The notes beneath the pieces were generated by a model. That model made no database searches, was not told where the DNA came from, and saw only the letters and a program-made list of their open reading frames with translations. A stretch of 64,000 nucleotides of DNA, taken from assembly GCF_000719975.1 (NCBI RefSeq), contig NZ_JOIJ01000018.1, forward strand, positions 1 through 64,000. The letters are read 5' to 3'. Within the stretch, counting starts at the first letter, position 1. Each line of letters opens with the position of its first letter. This document shows, piece after piece, positions 1 through 8,666 of this stretch. The position numbers were made by a program, and so were the translations under genes. Source of the DNA: Prauserella rugosa (GTDB lineage: Bacteria; Actinomycetota; Actinomycetes; Mycobacteriales; Pseudonocardiaceae).

Positions 1-1013
1 ATCCCCAGTTCGAGGCCGACGTAGTGGTAGGGGCGGTAGAGCGCGGCGTAGCGCTTGGACGGGTCCGGGTGCCACGGGTATTCGGCGAAGCAGCCGGAGA
101 CGTAGTCGTTGGTGGCTTTGACCACGACGAACACGCCTTCCTGGGTGTTGTGCGGAATCCACGCACCCTCGCGGGTCACGCTCGACATCACGTCCACCGA
201 ACCCTCGTGCGCGAGCACCCCGCCGGCATCCTTCGGGCGGCAGACGGTGGCGATCTCCTCGAGATCACCGGGCGTGAAGGTCAGCCCTTCGTCCGAGGGA
301 GTCAGTCCGGCTGCGTTGGCGACGGCCGCCATTTCGATGGCTGCCTTCGTGCCGTCCCGGAACGCGGTGTGCATGTAGGGGTTGAGCTGGCCGGAATCCG
401 TGAGCTCCCGGGAGAACTCCCAGTGCTCCCAGACGTTGTCGGGGTTCATCTCGTGGTAGTGGGGGAGGTACTTGGCTCCCTTGCCCGCGCACACCACGTC
501 GAAGCCCGAGGTGCGGGCCCAGTCCACCAGCTCCATGATCAGCGCGGGCTGGTCGCCGTAGGCCATCGAGTACACCAGGCCGCGTTCGGCCGCCCGCTTG
601 GCCAGAGCCGGGCCGGCCAGCGCGTCGCCCTCGACCGTCACCATGATCACGTGCTGACGGGAGTCGAAGGCGCGCAGGGCATGTGAGGCGCCCGCGATCG
701 GATTGCCGGTGGCTTCCACGATCACGTCGATGTCCTCGCGGAAGAGCGCGGCAGCGTCGGCGACCACGGCCGTGCGGTCGGAGGAGACCGCCTCGTCCAC
801 GTCGTCCGTGGCCGCGTCCTGCGGCCAGTCGACCAGCTTCAGGGCCTGCCGCGCCCGGTCCAGGTTGATGTCGGCGATGGCCGCGACCCGGATGCCGGGG
901 GTGTTCCGGACCTGGGCGAGGAACATCGTGCCGTACCGGCCGGCGCCGATGACGCCCACGCGAATCGGGTTGCCGTCGTTCTCGCGGGCCAGCAGCAAAT
1001 CGTGCAAATTCAC
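1..1013 (-). CDS. SAF/homoserine-dehydrogenase-like NAD(P)-dependent oxidoreductase (3' end outside window)
   Basis: The frame begins at GTG 1013, with GGGGAG about 8 bases upstream, and runs off the left edge, so only about 337 N-terminal residues are present. After a short lead it shows a Rossmann motif (RVGVIGAGRYG), followed by AAIADINLDRA and DVIVEATGNP, the pattern of the homoserine-dehydrogenase NAD-binding fold. Family members of this type usually carry a SAF domain nearer the C-terminus, which is not fully covered here. The exact substrate cannot be read from the sequence. The gene is divergent from a LacI regulator 132 bases away and close to a monooxygenase and a transporter, which suggests catabolism of a sugar- or acid-type compound controlled by that regulator (inference). 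Confidence 0.75.
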   Translation of the reverse strand, partial: MNLHDLLLARENDGNPIRVGVIGAGRYGTMFLAQVRNTPGIRVAAIADINLDRARQALKLVDWPQDAATDDVDEAVSSDRTAVVADAAALFREDIDVIVEATGNPIAGASHALRAFDSRQHVIMVTVEGDALAGPALAKRAAERGLVYSMAYGDQPALIMELVDWARTSGFDVVCAGKGAKYLPHYHEMNPDNVWEHWEFSRELTDSGQLNPYMHTAFRDGTKAAIEMAAVANAAGLTPSDEGLTFTPGDLEEIATVCRPKDAGGVLAHEGSVDVMSSVTREGAWIPHNTQEGVFVVVKATNDYVSGCFAEYPWHPDPSKRYAALYRPYHYVGLELG

Positions 1014-1029
1014 CGGAAACTCCCCAGCT

Positions 1030-1052
1030 GGTAACATGTGGTAACGGTTCCA
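1030..1052. promoter_or_regulatory. Possible LacI operator between divergent genes
   Basis: GGTAAC occurs twice at a 10-base interval (1030 and 1040), and TGGTAACGGTTCCA (1039-1052) is an imperfect palindrome. It lies in the gap between the oxidoreductase start and the LacI start, where an autoregulatory operator would be expected. The symmetry is weak. Confidence 0.3.
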
Positions 1053-1145
1053 GTTTTGTACCACTGCGGTTTCACGGGCGTCAACGCCCTGATCGTTCCT
1101 GGTGGCCGTGGATTAGGGTCCGACGCAGTTCGGAGAGGAGACGTG

Positions 1146-2168
1146 ATGAAGAAGGCGGCCACCATTCGAGACGTCGCGGCACGCGCGGGCGTGTCGGTGT
1201 CCGTGGTGTCGCGCGTCCTCAACGACACCGGTCCGGTGGCCCCGGCCAAGCGCGCCCAGGTGCTGGAGGCGATCGAGGAACTCGGCTACCGGCCGAAGGC
1301 CGCCGCCCGGCAGCTGAGCCAGGAACGGCCTGACACCATCGGTCTGCTGCTCGCCGACCTCGCGAACCCCTTCTTCGCCCGCCTGGCCGACCGCGTCGTC
1401 GCCGAAGCCCGTTCCCGCGAGCTGCAAGTCGTGCTGATGACCACGCAGGAGGACCCGCACCTGGAGGAGCAGGCCCTGCGCACGTTGCTGGACCGCTCGG
1501 TCGGTGGCGTGATCGGCACGCCGACCGGCCACAACGTCGAGCACTGGGAGAAGCTCGCGAAACTGGAGATGCCCGTGGTCTTCGTCGACCGGGCCATCGA
1601 AGGGCTCGACCAGGTCGACGTCGTCAGCATCGAGAACGTCGAATCGGCGGCCACCGCGACCGGGCACCTGCTCGACCGCGGTCATCGGCGCATCGGGCTC
1701 GTCCCCGGGCCGCTGGACACGACCACCGGGATCGAGCGCGTTCGCGGTTACGAGCGGGCCCTGGCCGAACGCGGGGTCGCCCGAGACGACCGGTTGGTGC
1801 GGCCGGTGCCGTTCCGGGGCGAGAGCGGCGCCGACGTGATGGCCCAGATGCTCGCGTTGGACGAACCGCCGACGGCGGTGGTGGTCGCCAACACCGCTCA
1901 GGTGCGGGTCGTGCTGCGGATGCTCGCCCAGGGGCGGGTGTCCATCCCGGACGACCTGTCGCTCGTGGTCTTCGACGACAACCCCTGGACCGACCTGATC
2001 CAGCCGCCGCTGACCGCTGTCCGCCAGCCCATCGACATGCTCGCGCTGCACTCGGTGGATCTGGTGCACGCGCGGATGCGGCAGAAGCTGCCGCCGAGCC
2101 CGCGCCGGGTGCGCGTGGCGGCGGAGTTCCTGGAACGTTCGAGCACCGCCGAACCCCGAACGGGGTAG
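1146..2168 (+). CDS. LacI-family transcriptional regulator
   Basis: A 340-residue protein with an N-terminal LacI helix-turn-helix (TIRDVAARAGVSVSVVSRVL, residues about 6-25), the hinge region ELGYRPKAAARQL, and a periplasmic-binding-like sensor domain (TIGLLLADLANPFFARLAD and later VVFDDNPWTDLIQPPLTAV). The ATG at 1146 was chosen because GGAGAGGAG precedes it at normal spacing; upstream in-frame starts lack a ribosome binding site and would add residues outside the family. The second LacI gene at 4561 is clearly related (both share LLTTTQEDP- or LMTTQEDP-like stretches), so the two are probably paralogues. Likely ligand: a sugar or polyol-derived compound handled by the adjacent genes. It probably represses the divergent oxidoreductase. 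Confidence 0.92.
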   Translation: MKKAATIRDVAARAGVSVSVVSRVLNDTGPVAPAKRAQVLEAIEELGYRPKAAARQLSQERPDTIGLLLADLANPFFARLADRVVAEARSRELQVVLMTTQEDPHLEEQALRTLLDRSVGGVIGTPTGHNVEHWEKLAKLEMPVVFVDRAIEGLDQVDVVSIENVESAATATGHLLDRGHRRIGLVPGPLDTTTGIERVRGYERALAERGVARDDRLVRPVPFRGESGADVMAQMLALDEPPTAVVVANTAQVRVVLRMLAQGRVSIPDDLSLVVFDDNPWTDLIQPPLTAVRQPIDMLALHSVDLVHARMRQKLPPSPRRVRVAAEFLERSSTAEPRTG

Positions 2169-2188
2169 GCACCACCGAGAGGAGCGCA

Positions 2189-2506
2189 ATGTCGCACGAA
2201 GTCGTCGTCACCGCGGTTTTCCACCCCGTTCCGGGCAAGCGCGAAGCGCTGGAAGCGGTCCTGAAATCGGTGATCCCGGACGTGCACGAGGAGGCCGGTT
2301 GTCTGCTCTACGCTCTCCACGAGGCGGGTGGGGACACCCTGGTGCTCATCGAGAAGTGGGAATCCCGCGAATTCCTGGCCGCTCACCAGCGCGCCGACGC
2401 CGTCGCCCGCCTCAACGCCGAGGTGGCCGAACTGCTCCAGTCGCCCCCGGAGGTGGTGGCGATGTCCGCTCTGCCGTGCGGACACGAGACCAAGGGGCAA
2501 CTCTGA
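2189..2506 (+). CDS. ABM-domain monooxygenase (YgiN-like quinol monooxygenase family)
   Basis: A 105-residue protein with the small dimeric alpha/beta-barrel ABM fold: VVVTAVFHPVPGKREALEAVL at the N-terminus, EEAGCLLYALHEA in the middle, and TLVLIEKWESREFLAAHQ near residue 60. This family includes cofactor-free oxygenases of quinones and polyketides, and also proteins of unknown activity. GAGAGGAGCG precedes the ATG. It follows the LacI gene by 20 bases on the same strand and is probably co-transcribed with it. Its substrate is unknown; context suggests a role in catabolism rather than antibiotic synthesis. Confidence 0.85.
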   Translation: MSHEVVVTAVFHPVPGKREALEAVLKSVIPDVHEEAGCLLYALHEAGGDTLVLIEKWESREFLAAHQRADAVARLNAEVAELLQSPPEVVAMSALPCGHETKGQL

Positions 2507-2593
2507 CCCGGACGCGCTCCCCGCTGAATACGGGGTTCCGATGTCCATCGAAATCGGAACCCCGAACTCCACTGAGATCGCGTTCTCGCGGGC

Positions 2594-2926
2594 TCATGCG
2601 GGACGGCGGCGCCCGAGCCTCCACAGGCAGTACACCCCGGCACCTGCGGCGATCGGGCTGAGGACCGGCTGCAGGAACAGGAGTCCGGCCGTCAGGGCGC
2701 ACGAGGAGACGGCCAGCGTCCGCCAGGTGCGAAGTTCGCGTTCGGCGGGCGCGGGCGTCTCGCGTGCGGGGGTGGCCGGGCCAGCGCGCCGTCCCAAGTA
2801 GACCTGGCAGGCCGCGGCGAGGGCGAACACCACCGCCCACACCCACCGGCCTTCGGTCAGCCGGAAGCCGGCGAGCAGCAGGAAGCAGCCCGCTCCGATC
2901 GCGTACCCCGACGTGATCGTCCTCAT
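2594..2926 (-). CDS. Small hydrophobic membrane protein
   Basis: A 110-residue protein with about four hydrophobic segments (SGYAIGAGCFLLLAGFRL; WVWAVVFALAAACQVYLG; TLAVSSCALTAGLLFLQ; PVLSPIAAGAGVYCLW) and an RRRP tail. Its ATG overlaps the stop codon of the upstream Nramp-like transporter in an ATGA arrangement (2923-2926), implying translational coupling. I do not recognise the family. The coupling suggests it is an accessory subunit or stabiliser of that transporter (inference). Confidence 0.7.
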   Translation of the reverse strand: MRTITSGYAIGAGCFLLLAGFRLTEGRWVWAVVFALAAACQVYLGRRAGPATPARETPAPAERELRTWRTLAVSSCALTAGLLFLQPVLSPIAAGAGVYCLWRLGRRRPA

Positions 2927-4365
2927 CGGACGAGTCCCACGTACTGCGCCAGCGCGATGAGTCCTGCTCCCAGCAGGACGAACGACGACGCCCAGATGAG
3001 CGCCCTGCCTGCGCGGCCGATCCGGAAGCCGGCCGGGAGCACCCGCTTCTCCAGGGCGAGCAGGCCGAAGCCGTAGGCGCCCACCGCCACCGTCCCGCCG
3101 ACGATGTTGGCCGGGCTGATCAGCTTCACCAGGTCGCCGCCGGTGAGGACGAGGGCGATACCGCCGAGCAGCACGTAGCCGTAGACCCAGCGCCGCGTCC
3201 GGCCCACGCCGCCGGCGTGCACGCGCTTCGACACCGCGGACAGCGACTCGTGCGTGGTGCGGGTGTAGACCTCCCAGATCGCGTACATCGTGCCGAGGAA
3301 GACCATGATGATCGCGACGATGTAGAAGTACTGGAACAGCGGGTGGATCACGCCCAGCACGTCGCCCTGGTAGGTCAGGACGTCGTTGCCGCTGGGCACG
3401 TTGTGCGCGGCACCGAGGATCTCCTTGCCGGTGATGATGAACGCGACCGCGGTCAGCGCCATCGTGGCGAAGCTGAGCACGACGTCGCCCAGGGGTGCGC
3501 GAGCCCACCCACGCGCTCGGCGTCGCTCCTGGTCGGTATCTTGCAGCGCCAGCGGCTCCACGACCGGAACGTCGTCTCCGCGACCGGGCAATCCGAGCGC
3601 GCCCCAGCGCTTCTCGCGCATCAGGCCCGCGTAGCCGATGTAGTCGTACATTCCGCCGCCCAGGCCCCCCATGAACACCACGGCCTCCACCCATGCCGAC
3701 TCCGCGGCGATGTCCGGGTATTCGACGTGCACGAAGGGCTCGTAGGCGAAGGGCTGCGGGACGAAGCCCGCCAGCACGTCGAGCCACTGCGGGTTGGCCG
3801 CGAACACCGCCACGACGACCAGCGTGACCTTGAGCGCGACGATCGCGATCTGGGCGCGTTCCAGCAGCGCGTACCACCCGAACCAGGCGATCGCCGCCGC
3901 CAGCACGAGCAGGACCAGACCCCAGGCGATCGCCGGGCCGCCCGCGACCCGGTTGAGGTAACCGCCGATTCCCGAGGCCAGTGCGCTTGCCACGAACGGG
4001 AACGACAGGACCGCGAGCGCGCCGATGAGCATCGGGAACCATCCGCGCGGTCCTGGGATCACCCGCGCGATGCCGCGCATCGGGTGTTCCCCGGTGAGCA
4101 CGATGTAGCGGTTGGAGGAGTAGATCACCGCCGCCTTGGCCACGGCACCCACGACGACCACCCACAGCACCGCGAACCCGAACACCGCGCCCATCCGCGA
4201 AGCGAGAACGGTTTCGCCGCTGCCGACGGTCAGCGAGGCGATGATGGCGCCGGGGCCGAAGAACTTGACGATCGTGCCGAGGCTGAGGCGTCGTGCGGCC
4301 AGTTCCGGCGGTACTTCCGGCAATCGCGCCTGCTCCGCGGGAAAGCCGGCGTCCTGCGTGCTCAT
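2923..4365 (-). CDS. Nramp-superfamily transporter lacking the canonical metal site
   Basis: A 480-residue protein with about 11-12 membrane segments and the Nramp-like start FFGPGAIIASLTVGSGE (residues 35-51). Canonical Nramp metal transporters have DPGN in TM1 and an MPH motif in TM6. Here the aligned positions read GSGE (about 48-51) and GGLGGGMYDYIGY (233-245), so the Asp, Asn and Met that bind Mn/Fe are not present. This looks like a divergent clade whose substrate need not be a metal. A GGAGGTG sequence lies just upstream of the ATG at 4365. It is divergent from the second LacI gene, with palindromic operators in between, so regulation by that protein is likely. Transport of an organic acid or another cation is an inference. 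Confidence 0.8.
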   Translation of the reverse strand: MSTQDAGFPAEQARLPEVPPELAARRLSLGTIVKFFGPGAIIASLTVGSGETVLASRMGAVFGFAVLWVVVVGAVAKAAVIYSSNRYIVLTGEHPMRGIARVIPGPRGWFPMLIGALAVLSFPFVASALASGIGGYLNRVAGGPAIAWGLVLLVLAAAIAWFGWYALLERAQIAIVALKVTLVVVAVFAANPQWLDVLAGFVPQPFAYEPFVHVEYPDIAAESAWVEAVVFMGGLGGGMYDYIGYAGLMREKRWGALGLPGRGDDVPVVEPLALQDTDQERRRARGWARAPLGDVVLSFATMALTAVAFIITGKEILGAAHNVPSGNDVLTYQGDVLGVIHPLFQYFYIVAIIMVFLGTMYAIWEVYTRTTHESLSAVSKRVHAGGVGRTRRWVYGYVLLGGIALVLTGGDLVKLISPANIVGGTVAVGAYGFGLLALEKRVLPAGFRIGRAGRALIWASSFVLLGAGLIALAQYVGLVR

Positions 4366-4454
4366 CTCCGCACCTCCGTTGCCCCGAACTCGGGTGCCGT
4401 CGCGGGGGTTCGGGTGACTCCGATGCCGATCATGCTGACTCCTTCGTCAGTCAT

Positions 4455-4487
4455 GTATAACGTTATACTTCAGGTGTAACGTTGTAC
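4455..4487. promoter_or_regulatory. Paired LacI operators with AACGTT cores
   Basis: GTATAACGTTATAC (4455-4468) is a perfect 14-bp palindrome with the central CG typical of LacI-family operators. GTGTAACGTTGTAC (4474-4487) is a second, imperfect copy with the same AACGTT core; the centres are 19 bp apart. The pair lies between the divergent Nramp-like operon and the LacI gene at 4561, positioned to control both. Confidence 0.75.
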
Positions 4488-4560
4488 TTTGTGTCATCCG
4501 GTCGCTCCGCTGTCAACCCATGGGCCGCGCGAGCGGGCCTGCCTGACGAGAGAGGGGACC

Positions 4561-5586
4561 ATGGCGCGAGGTCGCGAACCCACGGTCAAGGACGTGGCCG
4601 AGCACGCGGGCGTCTCGCCCGGCGTGGTGTCGCGGGTGGTCAACGCCAACGGCTCGGTGTCCGAGCGGACCCGGGAGCGGGTGCTGGCCTCCATCGCGGA
4701 GCTCGGCTACCGCCCGCACAGCGCCGCGCGCGAACTGCGCACCCGCACGACCAACACGATCGGCCTGGTTCTCGCCGACGTGGCCAACCCGTTCTTCTCA
4801 CAGCTCGCGGACCACATCGTGCGGCACGCGGCGGACGCCGGCCTGGGTGTCCTGCTGACCACCACGCAGGAAGATCCGGCGATGGAGCTCAAGAGCATCG
4901 AGCTGCTGCTGCAGAAGCGCGTGGGCGGCGTGATCGCGGCACCCGGCACCGAGAACGCCGCGGCGTGGCGGCACATGCGCGAGACCGGCGTCGAGCTCAC
5001 CTTCGTGGACCGCTTCATCGACCGCATCCCGGGCATCGACGTGGTCGGCATGGACAACGAGCACGCCTCGCACTCGGCGACCACGGCGCTCATCGAACGA
5101 GGTCACCGGCGGATCGCGCTGGTCAACGGACCGAGTGCGACCTCGACCGGTCGCGAGCGCATCGCGGGCCACCGGAGGGCGTTGCAGGAGCACGGGATCG
5201 CTGAAGACCCCGGTCTGGTCGTCGAACTCGCCTTCCGCCCCGTCGAAGCGGAGACCGCGCTGTCCGGGATCCTCGCGCTGCCGCAACCACCGACGGCCTT
5301 GATCGTCGGCAACACCGCCGTGTCGGCCAGCGTCGTCACGCACCTGCGGTCCGCAGGGATTTCGGTGCCCCACGATCTTTCGGTCGTCGTCTTCCACGAT
5401 GCCGAGTGGACGGCGCTGACCTCGCCGCCGCTGACCGTGGTTCGTCATCCGCTCGACGACCTGGCGCGGCACGCGGTCGACATGCTCAACACGCGATTGA
5501 ACTCCCCGGAACGCCTGCGCCGCAGGGAGAAGCGACTCCCGAGCGAGCTGGTGATCCGCCCCAGCATCGCGCCAGTGCGCGATTAG
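4561..5586 (+). CDS. LacI-family transcriptional regulator
   Basis: A 341-residue protein with the helix-turn-helix TVKDVAEHAGVSPGVVSRVV at residues 9-28, the hinge ELGYRPHSAAREL, and a ligand-binding domain containing TIGLVLADVANPFFSQLAD and VVFHDAEWTALTSPPLTVV. The ATG at 4561 follows GAGAGGGG at good spacing; an earlier GTG-type start would place the operator region inside the coding sequence. It probably binds the AACGTT palindromes just upstream and controls itself and the Nramp-like operon. Its stop codon overlaps the stop codon of the convergent GntR gene at 5583-5586. Confidence 0.92.
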   Translation: MARGREPTVKDVAEHAGVSPGVVSRVVNANGSVSERTRERVLASIAELGYRPHSAARELRTRTTNTIGLVLADVANPFFSQLADHIVRHAADAGLGVLLTTTQEDPAMELKSIELLLQKRVGGVIAAPGTENAAAWRHMRETGVELTFVDRFIDRIPGIDVVGMDNEHASHSATTALIERGHRRIALVNGPSATSTGRERIAGHRRALQEHGIAEDPGLVVELAFRPVEAETALSGILALPQPPTALIVGNTAVSASVVTHLRSAGISVPHDLSVVVFHDAEWTALTSPPLTVVRHPLDDLARHAVDMLNTRLNSPERLRRREKRLPSELVIRPSIAPVRD

Positions 5587-6260
5587 CGGGACGGGTGCTG
5601 GGCGGTGAGGAAGGCGTCGAGGGTTGCTGTGCGGTGGTTTCTGGCCGCCAGCTCGACGTCGATGGGGGCTGCGCCGGTTTCGATGAGGTGGATCAGGTGG
5701 TCGTGCTCGGCGACTGACTGCACTGCGCGGCCGGGGACGAAGCTGAAGGTGGAGTCGCGCAGCATGCGCAGGCGGCTCCAGCCCCGGCGGACCAGGTCGG
5801 TCATGTGCTCGTTGGGGCAGCGCAGGAACAGCACCGAGTGGAACTCCTCGTTGAGCTCGGTGAAGCGGCGCGGGTCGAAGTGCTCCAGGGTTTCGCGCAT
5901 GCGGTCGTTGATCGCGCGCGCCTTGGCCAGGTCCTCGGCGGTGAGCAGGGGAGCGGAGAACCCCGTGGCGGCGCCCTCGACCACCGCGAGGGTCTGCATC
6001 GTGGTCACGTACTCGCCCTCGTCGACCAGAGCGACCTGCGCGCCGACGTTCTTCTCGTAGGTGACCAGCCCCTCGGCCTCCAGCCGGCGGATGGCCTCGC
6101 GGACCGGGACGGTGCTGACGCCGAGCTCGGCGGCGAGCTGGCTGAGCACCAACCGGTAGCCGGGTGTGAACCGGTGCGAGACGATCCGGTCGCGGAGCCA
6201 CTCGTAGGCCAGCTGGGACTTGCTGGTCGCGGTGCGCTCGTCCGCTGCGTCGGTGGTCAT
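5583..6260 (-). CDS. GntR-family regulator, FCD (FadR-like) subgroup
   Basis: A 225-residue protein with an N-terminal winged helix (SQLAYEWLRDRIVSHRFTPG, then LAAELGVSTVPVREAIRRLEAEGLV) and an all-helical FCD sensor domain containing the metal-ligand-like stretches ELNEEFHSVLF and SVAEHDHLIHLIE. The ATG at 6260 was chosen because AGGAG lies about 6 bases upstream; the frame stays open further upstream without any recognisable domain. FCD regulators usually sense carboxylic acids. The symporter operon at 7131-8953 carries palindromes of a GntR-like type upstream (9007-9093), so it is a candidate target (inference). Confidence 0.88.
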   Translation of the reverse strand: MTTDAADERTATSKSQLAYEWLRDRIVSHRFTPGYRLVLSQLAAELGVSTVPVREAIRRLEAEGLVTYEKNVGAQVALVDEGEYVTTMQTLAVVEGAATGFSAPLLTAEDLAKARAINDRMRETLEHFDPRRFTELNEEFHSVLFLRCPNEHMTDLVRRGWSRLRMLRDSTFSFVPGRAVQSVAEHDHLIHLIETGAAPIDVELAARNHRTATLDAFLTAQHPSR

Positions 6261-6366
6261 CGCTCCTCGTTTCGCCGGCGTGGCAGTCCATCTTGCCCGA
6301 GGCGCGATCCTCCGGACCCTGCCGCGTTCCAAGGGTTTTCTTGCGGCCATTCGGGTGATGTTGTGT

Positions 6367-6384
6367 CTCCGGTGCCAACCGGAG
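6367..6384. other. Small hairpin in the gntR/HTH gap
   Basis: CTCCGGT-GCCA-ACCGGAG forms a perfect 7-bp stem with a 4-base loop in the 171-base gap between the divergent GntR and truncated HTH genes. No T-run follows, so it is more likely a regulatory structure than a terminator. Confidence 0.35.
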
Positions 6385-6431
6385 CGCTGTACGCCGGGAG
6401 GCGGCATCGTCTACACGCAAGGGAGAACGAC

Positions 6432-7110
6432 GTGGTTGCGACTCCAAGCCCCGCTGCACTGAAGCGCTGGATCGCCCTTGAACTCGTCAGACTCCGTAAG
6501 GAGGCGGGCAAAGAACGCGCGGAAGTAATGCAGCGGCTCGGGCTTTCGCGGGCGCAGGTGGGCCATCTAGAGACCGCGGAGCGACTGCCGAACAAGCCCG
6601 TCTTGGAAGTAATGCTCAGCTTCTATGGCGTTCCCGAGCGGTTGCCCGACTTCGTGCGGCTCGTTGAAGCTGCTCGCAAGGGACGCAACTGGTGGGAACA
6701 CCTGAAGGCCGCTGTCCCACCGTGGTTCGACTTGTTCCTGGGGCTCGAGGCGGGTGCGGCCGATGTGGTCGTCTTCGACACCTACGTCGTGCCCGGCCTG
6801 CTGCAAACCCCGGCGTACGCCGAAGCCGTCATCAGAGCGGACCCGGAGCTCTCGGACGAGCAGGTGCAACAGCGCGTTGAGCTTCGTGCAGGTCGACAGA
6901 AGATCCTCGAACGTAACGGTGATTCTGCTCGGCTGTGGGTCGTCATCGATGAGTCCGTGCTGTACCGCCAGCGCGGAGACGCCAACGTCATGGCCCAACA
7001 GCTCGACCATCTCCTGAAAATGAGCGAGCGTCCCCGCGTTGACCTGCAAATACTCCCGCTGAACGCAGGAGCGCACCTGGCTCAGGCCGGCAGCTTCCAG
7101 GTACTTAACC
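6432..7110 (+). pseudogene. Truncated helix-turn-helix/DUF5753 regulator
   Basis: Starting at GTG 6432 (GGGAGA 7-8 bases upstream), the reading shows an XRE-type HTH (ALELVRLRKEAGKERAEVMQ, LGLSRAQVGHLETAERLPNK) followed by most of a DUF5753 domain (VVFDTYVVPGLLQTPAYAEA; LWVVIDESVLYRQ; VDLQILPLNAGAHLAQAGSF). At about 7108 the homology stops, just after SFQVL, where family members normally continue for roughly 60-70 residues. Beyond that the frame runs without a stop antisense into the symporter gene. A 3' deletion or rearrangement is the simplest reading. These regulators usually pair with a DUF397 protein, which is missing here. Base composition is less GC-rich than the neighbours, suggesting transfer. 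Confidence 0.7.
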
Positions 7111-7130
7111 GGGAAAACCAACCCGAAAAC

Positions 7131-8666
7131 TCACCCAGAAAACGAAACCCGCCCAGACTCCCCTTCCCCAAGCTCCCCATCGGAACCAGAAGAACCAGCG
7201 GACCCAACCGAACGACCACCGAGGAGCAAGGACCCGAGGACGCAGATGACGACGTTGACGGCGAGGCCGATGAGGCCGAAGGGGATGCCGAAGGGCTGGT
7301 CGAGGTCGACGACGGTGCAGGTGCCGGCGAAGACGGCGCCGGTGAGCATGCCCCAGAAAAGCGGTCCGGAGGCGAGGCGTCGCCAGTAGATACCGAGCAC
7401 GAAAGCCGGTGCGATCTGGACGAGCAGTTCGAACTTCAGGACGAAGATCGCGTACAGCGTGCCCGGCGGGTTCCAGGCGATGAGCAGGAGGAGCCCGATG
7501 ACGACGACGCCCGCGGCTTTTCCGACGAGCAACTGCCGATTCTCGGACGGTTCCTTCTGGAGGAAGCGGCCGTAGAGGTCGCGGGAGAAGATCGACGAGA
7601 ACGCGAGCAGTGCCGAGTCGGCGGTCGAGACGATGGCCGCAACGATGCCGCCGAACATCAGCACCATCACGGCGTAGAACACCGGCCCCAGGCCCGCGAC
7701 GCTGTTGGCGATGCGGCCGACGAGTTGCTCGGATTCCGATTCGGACAGTCCGGGATACAGCTGGGTGCCGATGATGCCGACGAGAAACACGACACCGGTG
7801 GTCACGAACGGCATCCACGCCATGATCGCGAAGGAACGTTTGAGGGTGCGTTCGCTGCGTGCGGCGTAGATGCGCTGGATCGCGTGCGGGTAGACCGACG
7901 AGCCGAATCCGATGAGCAGCATCATGGCGATCCAGTTGACCGACACCTCGGCGGGCGGCACGGCGACCTTCTCCGGCTCGTCGGCGAGCACGTTCCCGAC
8001 GATCTCACCGAGGTTCCCGCCTGCCAGGTACAACGCTCCGATGAGGAGCACGGTGATGCCGATCAGCAACGCGATGCCCTGCATGATGTCGGTGAGGGCG
8101 ACCGCGCGCATGCCGCCCATCCAGGAGTAGATCAGCATCACGAGGACGAAGGCGATGACACCCAGTTGGTACGGCACGGTGTTGCCCGTGAGGCCGGAGA
8201 TGGCGTGCCCCATGGCGACGAGCTGTTCGAGCAGGTAGTTCGCCAAGCCCCACAGCATGAGGATCACGACCACCACCGACACCGGAGTCGATCCGAACCG
8301 GTGCCGAACCCAGTCGGTGGGCGTGATGAACCCTTCGCGCTTGGCGATGACGTACAGGCGAGGCGCGAACAGCAGGTAGCCGACGATCACCGCCGTCATG
8401 AATCCGACGGACTGCCACCACGGAAACCCGGTCCGGTAGGCGGTCGGGGCGTAGCCGATGACCGAGTTGCCGCTGTACTGGGTGGCATAGAGCGTGAAGA
8501 ACAGCGCGACGAAACCGAGGCCGCCGCCCGCGATGTAGTAGCCCTTCGCCGTGTTGCGCGCGCTCGGCTGGCGACGTCCTGCGAAGTAGCCGATGACCAG
8601 CATCAGCACGGCGTAGAAGGCAAGGACGAGGACGCCGCTGGTGCCGCCGAAGATCAGGTTGTCCAC
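7131..8666 (-). CDS. Sodium:solute symporter (SSS family)
   Basis: A 511-residue protein with about 13 membrane segments. It has the SSS-type N-terminus FYAVLMLVIGYFAGRR, NTAKGYYIAGGGLG, TLYATQYSGNSVIGYAP, and the Na+-site region FGGIVAAIVSTADSALLAFS. GTG 8666 was chosen: GAGGAG precedes it, and the more upstream in-frame start falls deep inside the partner gene. It overlaps the end of the small upstream gene by 13 bp, so the two are translationally linked. Family members import monocarboxylates, amino acids, sugars or pantothenate; pairing with a DUF3311-type subunit is common for actinobacterial monocarboxylate-type members, but the substrate is not established here. Confidence 0.9.
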   Translation of the reverse strand: MDNLIFGGTSGVLVLAFYAVLMLVIGYFAGRRQPSARNTAKGYYIAGGGLGFVALFFTLYATQYSGNSVIGYAPTAYRTGFPWWQSVGFMTAVIVGYLLFAPRLYVIAKREGFITPTDWVRHRFGSTPVSVVVVILMLWGLANYLLEQLVAMGHAISGLTGNTVPYQLGVIAFVLVMLIYSWMGGMRAVALTDIMQGIALLIGITVLLIGALYLAGGNLGEIVGNVLADEPEKVAVPPAEVSVNWIAMMLLIGFGSSVYPHAIQRIYAARSERTLKRSFAIMAWMPFVTTGVVFLVGIIGTQLYPGLSESESEQLVGRIANSVAGLGPVFYAVMVLMFGGIVAAIVSTADSALLAFSSIFSRDLYGRFLQKEPSENRQLLVGKAAGVVVIGLLLLIAWNPPGTLYAIFVLKFELLVQIAPAFVLGIYWRRLASGPLFWGMLTGAVFAGTCTVVDLDQPFGIPFGLIGLAVNVVICVLGSLLLGGRSVGSAGSSGSDGELGEGESGRVSFSG

